Assembly (NCBI GenBank): GCA_963930655.1
Contig: OZ005603.1
Location: 19,491,001-19,555,000 of the forward strand
Direction of reading: 5' to 3'
Source of the DNA: Myrica gale
Taxonomy: Eukaryota; Streptophyta; Magnoliopsida; Fagales; Myricaceae
DNA: 64,000 nucleotides
The notes beneath the pieces were generated by a model, which searched no databases, was not told where the DNA came from, and saw nothing but the letters and a program-made list of their open reading frames with translations. This document shows, piece by piece, positions 24,105 through 37,400 of this stretch; the first letter of the stretch is position 1; each line of letters begins with the position of its first letter. The position numbers were made by a program, and so were the translations under genes.

Positions 24105-24737
24105 TCACATATTTGACATTGTCGCGCACCGCCAAAACACAATACCGGCCTTACCGGTGACAGTATTAACGGTAACGGTTGCATTGTAACCGCTTAAACC
24201 GAGTAACTGTTGGGCCGATAAAAATGACCTTTTTTCTTTTCATTTTTTTCACTATTTTGGGCTGTTTTCCTTAGGCTTTTTTAGACAAGATCTTTTGATG
24301 GTCATATATAAGCCAAAAAATATAATCATTCAAATATCATAACCTATTCAAACAAAATATCATAATCATTAATACTCATAACAAATATAACATAATATCA
24401 TATTAAAAACTAAAGACTAAAGTCCAACAAGTGTCCAACAATGTCACATAAACCAACATATTCCAACAAAATCCCAACAAAATTAAGTCACATAATCGAT
24501 AATCATCTCAAGTCTTAACCATCAATCAATTAAGAGTGATAGGCATCGCATGCCTCTTCTCGGTATCAACCTCTGAAAAGTGCATAACAAAGTATTAAAT
24601 TCATATATAATTAAAGAAATAATTATAAACGATTAAACAATAAATTCATTACTTACATCAAGCGTATAAGTCATCAGATCCTCAGTAATATTTAATTCAT
24701 CATCACCCGCATCCATTTTTGGTGCTGATCGAAACCA

Positions 24738-26732
24738 GTTTTAATCACATATAAGGCTCTCAACTATTTTTGGAGCTAAAGAATTCCGAAAAGTGTCCAA
24801 TACTCGACTTGAAATGCATAAAACAGACTCCGATGATACTGTGGTAAGGAGAATTTTCAACACATCTCTAGCAATGCAAGAGAGGATTGAGAACTTAGTT
24901 GAGTTCACCTTCCACCAATTTAAGGTTGTCAAATGGAGATATTCTTGCTTCTCCTTCTCCAGCAAATATCTGTCAACTTCAGAGTTGTGATCCAATACAC
25001 TTTGTGTCGCCCTTTCTTCATCAAGGTCTTCCCAAAACCACGTGTCATTAGTACCACGATCCTAATCTAGGTCTACATAGTTAGGATTATTTTTGGATGT
25101 CTCAACATCACTAAACCCAGAGCTGACACCATACTCCAAATATAAATGGTCAACGGTAGCCCTCAACGTGTTTGTCATGTCGACACCCTTTTCCACCCCA
25201 AGAAATCGTTTAAACCAAAATTCAAGCATAAACAATTTAAACCTAGGATCAAGCACCGCAGCCACAAAAAGAAACTTATTCACCTTAGTCACGTCCCCCC
25301 AATACCTGTCAAATTTTAGCTTCATTCGCCATGACATCTCCTTTAATAAAAGGTCGCACAATATGTGACTAAATGCTTATGGACTCTAGCAAGCTCCTCG
25401 AAGTATGCATTTGCAGTAGAGGTATTTGATCCAGACACCGTAGTGTCACCTGAGAATTGAGATTGCAAACTAATTAAACAAAATGTAATAAATTATAAAC
25501 AACTAAGAACTAACCAAACTTTAAGAATAAAGTAACTCAGTGACTCACCTCATAAAACAACTTTAGAAACTTTGTGAAATGGCGTACATGATCTCAATCA
25601 TCAGTGGCCCCAAACCTCCCATACCATGTTCATCCTCACAAAGAAATGATATCAAGTGACCATCATCCTCTAACATAAGCTCGAAGGCGGGTTGATGCTT
25701 CTCAACATCATGTAAGTCGAGTTCCATTAAGTAGGAACATCAAGACTTAAGAAAGAACTACAATGTATATTGCCTTGCTCAACACAACCTTTAAAAATGT
25801 CAAGCTTGGTAAAGATTTCTGACAACTTCCTCTCTTCAATTGTACAATGGCACCATCATTTGCTAAAATATTATCCATTGTTATTGTGAGAATTTATGAT
25901 CTGACACACGATGAAATGACAAGATTCTCTTTTGTAGTTTCCAACCAGAATCAACAAAATGAGTAATAACACACATATAATTCATATTATGAATAGATGT
26001 CCAAGTATAAGTGTTGAAGCGACACATGAAACTATTGCTTCTCATGCAAGCTTTCAATGCAGTCCTATCTCTAAATACAACCCCATGCAATCTTTTGCAA
26101 TAGTGGAACGGGACGACATCCTAATCCGAGGCTCAAGATCATGAATCAACTCCACAAACCCATCATTCTCTACAATTCTAAATGGGCACTCATCTAAGAT
26201 AATCATCTTAGTGACCGTTCACCTAATCTTCTTCTCATCAAACCTATCAACCCAAAAATCACTAACTGTATCAAATTTCACATTTCTAATGTCATGACTC
26301 AAGAAAGATTGCCTTATATCGGCTTGAGAGTTTTTATTTTATACATTATGCATGAATTCAAGTGTTGTTTCAAAGTCCCATTACGTCTATGATGACAGCC
26401 AAATTGTGAACCACAATAGTTATACTTACATTGAGGTCGGTCCTGATCAACAACCTTCAATCTCGTGTAATGATTTCATACATCTGATAGATTATCAATT
26501 CTCCTTCTCTTAGGAAGAGAAGGATGACCACTGGCAGTAGTAGTTCTCGTACCCCTTACTGTGGATGGGGTTGGTGCCAAAGTGCGAGCAGGGCTTGAGG
26601 CCATGATGGTGGCATTGATATAGGCAATTTTACCGGTTCCGATGTACCTCTAGGGATAGGAGCAGGAGATGTGCTCGGTGTGCTCCTCGGTGTAGAGAGC
26701 AGTGTAGATCCCGCAACATCGTCCATGTCCAT
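24738..26732 (-). pseudogene. Decayed BED-finger hAT transposase (RICESLEEPER/DAYSLEEPER type)
   Basis: On the - strand the pieces run in order. The probable start at 26732 reads MDMDDVAGSTLL, followed by a Pro/Ser-rich segment. A BED zinc finger at about 26330-26440 reads CKYNYCGSQFGCHHRRNG then TLKQHLNSC, with paired Cys and His. 25062-25361 carries the hAT RNase-H-like region (KFDRYWGDVTKVNKFLFVAA, VLDPRFKLFMLEFWF). 24741-24995 is the dimerisation domain (YLHLTTLNWWKVNSTKFSIL, ARDVLKILLTTVSSESV). Stops and frameshifts separate them. Usual family length is about 650-700 residues, which matches the span; the gene is dead. Confidence 0.88.
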
Positions 26733-27454
26733 CCAAATCTGAGAAACAATAATTTCAAAATCACCATCCTATATTCCAAATTATCAAACATATTAAATAT
26801 ATACCGAACAATGTATATTTTCTTTATGAGTCTATATTAAGGTTTAAGTTCAAACCTTTTTAACCTTCCACCATTTGGGAACATTATATCCCAAGAATAT
26901 GAAATGGATTACACTAAGTGCTGCCTTGGGAGCACCTACTTGTGGCCTTGTGGGGTCGTAAGCAATGCAATTCTTTATGCTAGAGCTTCTTTGACAATTA
27001 ATTAGTTAAAGAAGACCCAATTAATGAATACAGTTCATCACAGGTGTTAACAAATGTCAATAAGCATGTTCCTGGAGGTGCCCACTGCCCAAATTAATAA
27101 TAATAAAACAAAGCATGTTATTGGGAGTTCAGTTATGGTGCTGAGTTTTATTATGCTGGTGGACGGCAGAGATTCAACCTTCACAATCCAACCGCTCATA
27201 TCGTGCCACCTCATTTAAAATACATTTGACCCGGACCCGTTTCCCACATTATCTGACCCGTTTTCCATATAACTCATCACAGACCCGTTTTGTAGAAAAT
27301 TACCGCAGGTTCAAATTCGAGGTTCGTCGACCAGCTCCACCTCCGTCGAGCCACCATCTCCGTTGCTTCCAGCTCCACCTCCGTCGCTCCCAGGCCAGCT
27401 CAGTCGCTCCCAGCCTAGCTTTGTCGCTCGCAGTCCAGCTATGATATTATTCTA

Positions 27455-27637
27455 GGAATTGTAGTTGAAAACTTCCACAATGAAAAAGAAATTATTTAAA
27501 GAAAATTCTTGAATAAAATTTCATAGTAAGTTAATGTACCATAAACATTAAACTTAGGTCATACATTGGCCAAAAATATGCCCCCATAAGTTAATTCAAA
27601 ACGAATACATAGGAAAAGCAAAGTTCGGGGTCTCACA
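27455..27637 (-). repeat. LTR fragment inside the Pack-MULE
   Basis: On the - strand this begins TGTGAGACCCCGAACTTTGC and runs closely parallel to 62270-62370 (same start, then CCTATGTATTCGTTTTGA and TTTGGCCAATGTATG). It is therefore a piece of the LTR family that starts at 62270. It either was captured together with other DNA or inserted and was then truncated. Confidence 0.75.
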
Positions 27638-28549
27638 GGCGTTGTCAACAATGATTTCAGGATACAAACTTTCGACTCAGTCTTATGTTTGAGACACGTT
27701 TCTTTTCTTCCACTCATTATTTGTTGTGTAGTTCTATTGAATTTATTGTTTACCCAATATGTTTTATGTAAGGGAACTGGGCATTCCTAGCCCTTCAATA
27801 GTTCGTGGATGTTTGAATTGGGTCAGAGTTATGTAAGGCAAGAGCCTATATATATCCAATTCGTCAGATTTACTGACTTTGTAGATGAGTTACCCTTGGT
27901 CATGTGTTATCTTCTAATAAGAAAATATTCTTGGTATTGTTTCCATTGGGGAAAACATATTCTTGACGTAGTAGTCAGTTCTAGTTTGCTGCAATTCCCA
28001 CTTGTACCCAAAATCTTGAGAGTAAATTTCAGCAAGGGAGCAAATGAAACCATGGGAAGTTCCTCCTACTCCTGTGGAAAGTCAGGGAAATGTTTTGTTC
28101 TAAAGTACTTAAATCACGATTATATTCTCAGGTTCGTGGGAAAATAACATAGCAGAATATTTTACTTCGGCGCACAGACTGTAGAGGCCAATTTTGGCTA
28201 TACATTGAGACAATCTTGTCTGAAATACAGGAGTCTTTTTAGATCTCTAGAAATAGCAGCAGAGAGAGAGGAGAAGACAAATTGAATTACAGAGGAAGTA
28301 AAAAAGAGTTCTGAAGAGCAAAGACCTTGGTATCTTTGTTCTTTTCTTCTATTACAATATCGACTAAAACTATGTCTACTTTCTAAAGCATTAAACGGCC
28401 TCAATCATAAAACAAGAAATCAAATAATGAATGCAACAAAAACTCTCCTACTTATTCCAGACCCTAATTTTACACAGCTAATGCTATGATACTATGGACA
28501 AATAACAAATGCAATTAGTTTGTTTGTGTGCTTCCTCTGTATTGCTTAA

Positions 28550-28935
28550 TTAGCAATCCTCAGAGAAGAATGATTCAAGGAATGTGTTTCGCTCTTCCTT
28601 GGCCCTAGCGAACAAACCCTCTAAGAATTGTGTTTGATCTAAGTAGGGGTAATTTTGATTTATGTACCCTGAAAATCCAACTCCCCCTGTGGGGGTGTAT
28701 GGAGCTTGATTTCCTGTTGTTGGCAACCTTGTATTCTGAAAAGAATTTGAGTAACTTGTCTGGCTGGAATGGGTGGAAATGGCTGAGGGCCTTATTAGCA
28801 TCGGTACATTGCCGCTGTTGTTACTGGATGGAGGTCTATTCACAGCATAAGCGCCACTGCCGCGAGCTGCTGGAACATCATGGTTGTGTTTGCCTTCGTA
28901 AGTGGTTATCACAGCTCTCGTGTCATGGGCTGCTC
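28550..28935 (-). pseudogene. Captured WRKY transcription factor C-terminus (group I-like)
   Basis: The - strand reads RAAHDTRAVITTYEGKHNHD and then VPAARGSGAYAVNRPP. This is the second half of a C-terminal WRKY domain, including the HNH part of its zinc finger. It is followed by a tail with NVPMLIRPSAI, QAPYT, and FARAKEERNTFLESFFSEDC before TAA at 28550-28552. That tail is like the WRKY3/4/20 group of plant group I factors. The WRKYGQK signature and the Cys pair of the finger are missing, because the source exon is cut at the inner edge of the inverted repeat near 28935. The frame is open for 120+ codons, but DNA binding would be lost. Confidence 0.88.
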
Positions 28936-29782
28936 GCTAGCGACGGAGATGGGCTGGGAGCGACGGAGGTGGAGCTTGGAGCGACGGAGATAGCGGCATG
29001 ACGGAGGTGGAGTTGGTCGACGAACCTCGAATTTGAACCTGCGGTAATTTTCTGCAAAACGGGTCTGTGATGGGTTATATGGAAAACGGGTTAGATAATG
29101 TGGGAAACGGGTCCGGGTCAAATGTATTTTAAATGAGGTGGCGCGATATGAGCGATTGGATCGTGAAGGTTAAATCTTGGCCGTCCACCAGCAGCCATCA
29201 ACATAATAAAACTCAGCACCATAACCGAACTCTGTTATTGGAGGAAAACACGGTCCGGGGACAGGGGAGTAGGGGACCATTTCTCTCTAAAGAAATCTCA
29301 TGCACTTTAGTAGTGCAACATCCACCACTAAAGAGAAAAGAGAAAAAAAAAAACTTCACATAATCACACGAAACATACAAAACGGTGAGGTTCGACTCCA
29401 GAAAATATACACTTTGTCTGCGTCCAGAATCACACGGCTCAACCGTGAGGCGGTGACGGCGTGCTGGAGGCTCGACCGCGAGCTGGGCAGGGCGTCACTG
29501 CGTCTGCGTGAATGGGGGGAAGGCAATAGGGATTCACTTTGAATCCCGATTGCAACAGGGTTAAGGAAAACTCCCTAACCATGTAGAACCGCGTGGAGAA
29601 CGACACCTTTTACTTTTAATTTTTTTACATATATAAATAAAATGATGTCGTTTTATTAAAAAAATCCAAACGGGGCGGTTTTTTCACCTGTGACGGTAAC
29701 AACACCGCTATTTGGGAAAATACACACTGGTACTGGTTACCGGTCGCAAAACTGACACCACCGGTGCAAATGAGCACCTCTA

Positions 29783-31300
29783 ACTCTAGCATATCACAAA
29801 GGCATGTGGTGCATTTAAGCCCTTTTTCAACTATATACAACTTATAGCACATTTCAAAAATCTATGGTAAAGCAATGTAAAATAAAGACCTGTAGTAATA
29901 AATGAAGGGTATATCATAAGAATTTAATGAATACTCAAAACAAACAAAATTAAGAAGAAGAAAAATATATAAACATTAAACATTAATAATACTATATATT
30001 GTCAATTTAAAAGCTTCTAACCAATAAATACATACCAACTCAACAATAACCGTTAAAAGGAAAGAAAGACTTACCAAATAATGAATGGAAGAAATTCTTT
30101 TATATTTATAGATCATTGTTTTGCAAGTTCATTATTAACAACAATAAATAAAATAATATAAGTTTGTACATGAGCTAACAACCAAGGTTTGAAATGGAAG
30201 CTAAATTTGAACAAATTGATTTTATTATTTTATTATGTTTTGTTTTTTTTGGAACAAGATTGTATTTTCAGGTTTGAAGAGAGGTCTTGATGGTAATTTA
30301 AGCTTTGAAAATTTTTGAAAATTTTAGGAGGGGCCGTCTCTCGCCATTGGTCGCTACACACGTGCTGCTTCGGACGCTTCGTCCAAAGCTATTGGAGTGG
30401 TACGCCTCTACAACTACTTCAGCCGAACAACATCAATGCCTCCATTGCCAATTGCCACATGCTGCAACGGATGAATTTCAACAATCCGTTCGCTGGACCA
30501 ATGGGAAACTGTTGGCATCTTTCTATTCCCGAAAGCAATGTTCCAAAATTAATAAGCAATCAAATCAAGTTTAGATTGAGGACTCGTTTGACAATTTAAT
30601 CCTATTAGCACCCAGAAAGGCATGAATGCAGAATGGCGTACTTGAAACAACAACAAAGCTGATCTTCTACAAATAGCCTCAACTCCTTTCACCTCTATAA
30701 ATGTTGTTCTGACAGCAGCCTCAGACTCAAAACAAGTTATCCGCGTAAATTTCTACAACTCCCCACCCTTTTTGTATGTTTCTCTTCTTTTTTATCGCCG
30801 GAAGAATGGAGAAAGGAGGTAACAAGTGTACGTTTGCATTATTATTTAACTGAACTTTTGGCATCCTGTTGTTTGTAAGAAGACCATTATGGGAATTTGC
30901 TATTAAGATTATCAGCTGTGAGACATCAAGATCTCCTAAAATTCTCATGCAATCTACAATTCTCATATTGCATGATAGAGAATTCGAAGAGAAATAGATA
31001 CAAGACCTTACACCATTTAATACTGTCTATATTTGCACAATTAAAATGCAAGGGAAAAGTCCAAGTCATAGCAAATATTTGTTTCGGACTTACCTAAAGT
31101 GACAGCAACAAGTATTACAGCAAAGCAAAATGAGTCATGCTACTAACATAAAGGCTTGATTGAAAAGCATCAAATGAAAATGGAAACAAAAAGGAAACTA
31201 GGAGACATCATATTCGTCAACCTTGTTTTGGTTCTTTTTTAGGTTGGGGGTGGGGGGAGCAGCTATATAAAAGGATCATTTTCACCAGATTTTGGTTGAG
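29783..31300. other. Intergenic, one exon-like stretch unrecognised
   Basis: Mostly AT-rich. About 30330-30570 on the + strand is less AT-rich and reads openly in two frames; one gives NINASIANCHMLQRMNFNNP, which looks protein-like, but I cannot place it. No splice partner was identified. 30600-31300 holds the probable 3' flank of the calmodulin gene. Confidence 0.4.
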
Positions 31301-31309
31301 GCAGGCTCA

Positions 31310-32891
<1,582 letters not shown>

Positions 32892-33120
32892 TCGATTCTT
32901 CTTCCTTCTCCAAAAATCCCTCTTTCTATAAGTGAAGCAAAAGACGAAGAGAAAGAAAGAGACTATTCTCGGTTTTAAGTACCAAAGCTGGCGTTTTATA
33001 TGGGCCTTGCAATTATATGTCCTGCTTCTGGACCTTTTCCTTCTGATCAAATCAGCCTTATATCTCTTTTTTTTTACCTCTTTGCCTTTTTTTTTCATAA
33101 CCAATTTCATCCAGTATTTT
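32892..33120 (-). promoter_or_regulatory. Core promoter and 5'UTR of calmodulin
   Basis: On the - strand the sequence GGCCCATATAAAAC (33006-32993) combines a TATA box (ATATAAAA, 33001-32994) with an overlapping TGGGCC/GGCCCA site II-type motif. It lies about 105 nt upstream of the start codon. The leader between is purine-poor on the - strand (CTTTCTTTCTC-like), as is common in plants. Positions are by eye; the transcription start is inferred. Confidence 0.6.
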
Positions 33121-35305
33121 TAGTACAGAGATTCCAAAAATGTCCAATATGCCCCCTTAGGCTTTTTTTTCCCTCTTATGCAGATAGCAACTTCTTTAAA
33201 AATTTAAAGAAGCATATCCAATGAATTATTTTGTATTAGGTACGTGCATATTCTCCATTGATAATATAGTATAAATTATAAATTATAAAAATAAACCATA
33301 TGCTACTGAAAATGTTCGTACTAATGTATACAGTACATATACAATTATTTGATGGAAGTGGAGTAATATAATATATTGCCGAAAGGGGTATTTCGGGTAA
33401 GAAACATTATCCTCAAAAGAGAGACCTCCACAAAAAAAATTTGCCACTCCCAACCAGTCGGTTTTGTCAAGAAAGGGTAAAAAGGTAAAAATGGGCTGAG
33501 CGGAATTAAAGAGCAGAGATAGGAAGAGCTGGGCAGTACGTAACAAATTACAGTTTAGCTCCTAGTGATCTCACAAGAGCTTTCCTGATCCTCCCACGTT
33601 TCACGATAAAAACACATCTAACAAAACCATCTCCAAAGAATAGGATCCACAGGTGACCGTGCACCCTGCTGTACATTATACTTTACGCGTGTACGCGGTT
33701 GGGAATATCTCGTTGGTGGGGGCCAAAGAAGTCAACGCCGTGTGGTCATATAAAAAAATTATAAATTGCCGCTTATGGAAAAAGGAGGGAATAATACGTG
33801 GAAGATAGTGGTGGACAGGAATTCACGGTTACGCGGATACGCGGTTTGGACGCGGAGTAGTGAGCTAATTCACGTTAACTGCCACGTCAAGGGGGATCCG
33901 TCGCTCTCGCCGGGACTATTCCTCAGCGGCCTTACAGAATCTCTTTGTTTATTGCTTTATTTCAATTTTTGACTACGTGCAGTTGGGAGCCTTGTTTGAC
34001 TTTTTTTGGGAGCTTTGTTTGATTTGTATAAGTTAGATTCGAACTTGATTCGTTTAATAAATGATATGAGTTCGAACATTATTTTTAATTCGAATATTAA
34101 ATTAGTAAAATTCAGTTAAATTCGACTCGACTCGATTTAAGCTCCCGAACAAAACTCATATAAATTTGACTCGGTTCATTTGAGTTTATTTAAAAACTCG
34201 ATATACTTGTATGTATTATAAGTTTCTTATTTATTTGATGGTTTATATTTAATAGTCACATATTAGTAAAATATGCATTTAATTATATTGATATATAAAT
34301 GGATAAGTATTATCCATACGAATTTGTTATGCCCTCTATATATTAAATATATGTTGCAGGTCATTTTTGTCAATTAACATTGGTTATATATGAGTCTAAA
34401 TATTTTATAAAATAAAGTTCACACAAATGTTAAGTGTATATGATATGTAGTGTATAATGTACTATGACACCATATGTCGAGGCTTAGTTTAAGTTTTGTT
34501 TGTGGTATCTATGTTTTCTAAGCTCATATTTTCTTGGTTATATCGAATTTGAGCTCGGCTCAAATAAGCTTGAACTCGACTCGTGTATATATTTTTTATT
34601 AAGCTTGAGCTCGTTCGAACATGAAAATTTTAAATGAGCTGAGTTCAAACACCCCTACAGAAGCTCGATTCAAGCTCGACTCGAGCTTGAACTCGCATAT
34701 ATGTCTAACGAGCCGAGTTTGAACAGTCAAAACTCGGTTCGACTCGAATACAACCACACATATCAACAACACATGAGCTGCATCCTGAAGGAAATTGCTT
34801 CTTTATCGAGTCTGCAAGTTGGGTTGGGCTGGAAAGTGGGAACTAAAGTGGGCCTATCCAAGATTAAAATAGACACCTTGATTTCTGAAAAGCCAAATTA
34901 CAAAGGACGAAGTCTTTTTCGGATAAAGTTTTCATTCTAAAACTCAAATCCTAACATGTCCTAACAAGAGGAATTTGATATTGTCAACATATTAATTAAT
35001 TTTATCAATAATTTAGATTACATTAAACAATATATTAATGGATCATTAATGTATTGACTAATTCTATTTCGACCTTGATGTAATTCATTAATGTGTTGAC
35101 AACATAAGAACATTTTTTGAACGTATTAGGACTAATGCTTTGGGATCAAAACTTTTTTCTTGTCTTTTTGTATGATGAAACATACGGGTGTAGAGATTGG
35201 GATCAGTTTTTAAAACATAAACTAGAGAAAAATATTGGCTCGGGTCTCTGACACTTTTTTTCTCTTATACCTTGAGTGAAACGGTGCCCTCTTTACTCTT
35301 TTATA
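33121..35305. other. Intergenic with TCGA-rich repeat zone
   Basis: 33540-33960 has near-normal GC and no recognised protein. 34010-34740 has scattered CTCGA/TCGAG-containing words (such as AGCTCGACTCGAGC near 34670) in AT-rich sequence, of a kind found in many plant non-autonomous hAT-like repeats. I could not find ends or a target duplication. Confidence 0.4.
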
Positions 35306-35710
35306 AACGGTGCTAGGGGTGAACACAACCGAATCGGAAAATCGGACCGGATTTGCGGTTCGGTCCGGTCCTAATTCTTAAAATGCGGTCTGGTCCGGAC
35401 CGGACCGCATTTATTAAAAAAATAAAAAAATATATATAATTTTTAATACAAATTATAAACTTAAAACGTTTAATTTTAATCTAAACTAAAACTTAACATT
35501 TTTATAACCTAAAAAAATTTAACCTAAAAAAATTTTAAAAAAATAAAAAAAGTTAAAAAAAAATTGAAAAAAATTAAAACCGGTCCGGACCACATTTATC
35601 AAAACCGGACCAGACCAGACCACTTATAAGTGGTCCAATCCAGTCCTTTAATATACTAGGACCGGAATGCGGTTTGGACCGCATTCCGATTTTTCAGCCC
35701 TAAACGGTGC
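35306..35710. mobile_element. 389-bp hAT-type MITE
   Basis: 35314-35702 begins TAGGGGTGAACAC and ends AAAATCGG...-type inverted sequence (TTTTTCAGCCCTA). Both arms are full of GGTCCGGACCGGACC-type words, and the middle is A/T-rich. The 8-bp direct repeat AACGGTGC flanks it exactly (35306-35313 and 35703-35710), the hAT duplication length. Its terminal TAGGG and CCGG-rich subterminal sequence resemble the larger hAT element at 14.1 kb. Non-coding. Confidence 0.92.
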
Positions 35711-36693
35711 CCTATTTTAGATTGGTTTTTATCTTGTTCGACAGGGCATTTTAGGGGACGTTCGGTTCAGTGAAATTTTAAGAATTTTAAGTGTAGTTTG
35801 AATATCTAGGTGACATTGGAGTTTTATTGGTGTTTTGGGTACGTAGAAATTGTTTAAGTTGATGTTTATTTATTATAATTATGAAAATCTCTTTTATTTT
35901 TTATTGTGATGCAAATATCTTAAAGGTATCGAGAAGTTATATATATATATACAAATGAGTTAAAACAAATTTTTTTTAATCCAAAATCTTTTCCTCAGGA
36001 TCACCACTTGCATGGGATAATTTATGTGTGGCAAATAAATTAATATCTTATTATTTATTAACTGTATAAATTCAAACCATTTATGCACACGTATAAATTC
36101 TGTATATTATTTCATATCTCATTGTGGCCATTTATGTACTTCTATAAATTTATTTGATCATTATTTATAACATATCTCCTGCTATGTGACTCGAACCCTA
36201 CGTTGTGCGCAAACATGATGATGGTGAGGTTCACATCATCATTTCGACCCACAAAAAAAAAAAACGTCTTGGGTAGTCCTGCAAACCCAATAAACAAGCC
36301 AATTATTTTCAAAGTGAATAAGTGGGGGCAAAAATCCATGTCTATCAGAGTGGATATCGATAAAACCATCAGCGGTAATTTTTTTTTTCCCGTGCGAGCC
36401 ATGTATAAACGCATTGGGCCGCTCCGAAGTTGCAGTATGGTGCGTTGTATGCTACCAGCATCTGGACTCCCCCTTGGGCTCACTGTAGCTGGAATCCCCT
36501 TTCTTTTTCTCCAATTTGTTCTCTTTGCAGCCGCTTCTCTCTTCGCGGAACCGAACCCCTCCCCTCGCATGACCCATTCTTTTCTTAGTGGTAACGACGT
36601 TGTCGCAAGGATTGGGGATTTTTTTCTCGTCCAAAAGGTGATCAGGACAGAAACAGATGAAGAGATTGGATTTGGATAATTGCTTAAGGGGAA
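35711..36693. other. Intergenic, ambiguous overlapping ORFs
   Basis: 36142-36570 (-) and 36203-36679 (+) are open on both strands over the same DNA (142 and 158 codons). Neither matches a family I know and neither has a convincing start context. Both being open suggests composition rather than a gene, but a relic cannot be excluded. Confidence 0.35.
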
Positions 36694-36810
36694 CTCCGTA
36701 AGGAATTATAATTAAAACATGGACTTGAAATGATGGTTTGGAAATATGAACTTGAAATCGTGAGTTTGAAACCATGAACTTTTTCTTGAACTCATAATCT
36801 TGAACTTGAA

Positions 36811-36985
36811 ATCATAAGCATGCACTTAAACTTGAAATCATCATGAACTCGATATCATAATGAACTTAAAATCATAAGCATGCACTTGTACTTGAAATCA
36901 TAAGCATGCACTTAAACTTGAAATCATCATGAACTTGATATCATAATGAACTTAAAATCATAATCGTGTAAACATAATGCGATTC
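36811..36985. repeat. 86-bp tandem repeat
   Basis: Two copies with a period of 86 bp (GCATGCACTTAAAC at 36818 and again at 36904), built from CTTGAAATCAT, AAGCATGCACTT and CATAATGAACTT words. Similar degenerate words recur at 54840-55020 in the related LTR. Confidence 0.8.
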
Positions 36986-37194
36986 ATGCATGATCATGAA
37001 TCGTGATGCACGTGTATGCCTCATGTTTACATATGCACATGCACTTGCTCTTGAAAACAATACTTATACTTGTAAAATTCTTGCTTTTGGAAAAATCATT
37101 TCACATCTTATCTGATGGGCTACTTGCCCTCTATTTACCCCTGACATCAGGGTTGTGCGTTCCCGTTGGAACTGTCTCCTATTTCCCTTAGGGA

Positions 37195-37400
37195 CCTTAC
37201 ATATAGTCGAGCTAGCACACCTTCTCGCATTCGTCCTTCAGTGGCTAGACATGACCCTTCGAGGTTCACACCTTCTTGCAAGCATCCTTCAGTGTGATTG
37301 CACATACCTCGTGGACTACCCATCCTTCTTGCAAGCATCCTTCGGTATGGGTGCCCTAGGTGACATCCACCATTCACGTAAACGTCCTTCAATATGGATG
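37195..37400. repeat. About 50-bp degenerate repeat module (CNTCCTTC)
   Basis: Four degenerate units, marked by CGTCCTTCA (37232), CATCCTTCA (37283), CATCCTTCG (37336) and CGTCCTTCA (37383), each preceded by a CTTCTYGCA- or CACGTAAA-like word. The same module occurs at about 55255-55450 and, inverted, at 58550-58760. Confidence 0.8.

Larger units (their letters stand above)
27116..29241. mobile_element. Pack-MULE with a WRKY gene fragment
   Basis: The element is 27125-29232 (2108 bp). About 300 bp at each end are inverted copies: the left begins GAGTTCAGTTATGGTGCTGAG and the right, reverse-complemented, GAGTTCGGTTATGGTGCTGAG. Both arms contain CGACGGAGGTGGAGC-type short repeats near their inner edges. 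A perfect 9-bp target duplication, TGTTATTGG, flanks it (27116-27124 and 29233-29241). Long terminal inverted repeats and a 9-bp duplication define Mutator-like elements. There is no MURA transposase; the cargo includes a WRKY C-terminus (28550-28935, - strand) and an LTR fragment (27455-27637). Confidence 0.93.
24105..29782 (-). mobile_element. Probable large hAT element interrupted by a Pack-MULE
   Basis: The transposase remnant (24738-26732, - strand) lies between two stretches of CCGGT-rich sequence typical of hAT subterminal regions. The left one is at about 24120-24190. The right one is at about 29690-29782 and ends CACCGGTGCAAATGAGCACCTCTA; read from the outside it begins TAGAGGTGCTCATTTGCACC. 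I could not find a matching left terminus or an 8-bp duplication, so the limits are provisional. The Mutator-like element at 27125-29232 sits between the right end and the transposase start. Confidence 0.45.

Noticed and set aside
27809-28147. 112-codon ORF inside the WRKY Pack-MULE
   Set aside because: Not recognised and not clearly coding; could be 3' flanking DNA of the captured WRKY gene.
36142-36679. Two long overlapping ORFs on opposite strands
   Set aside because: No family match; at most one could be real and neither is supported.
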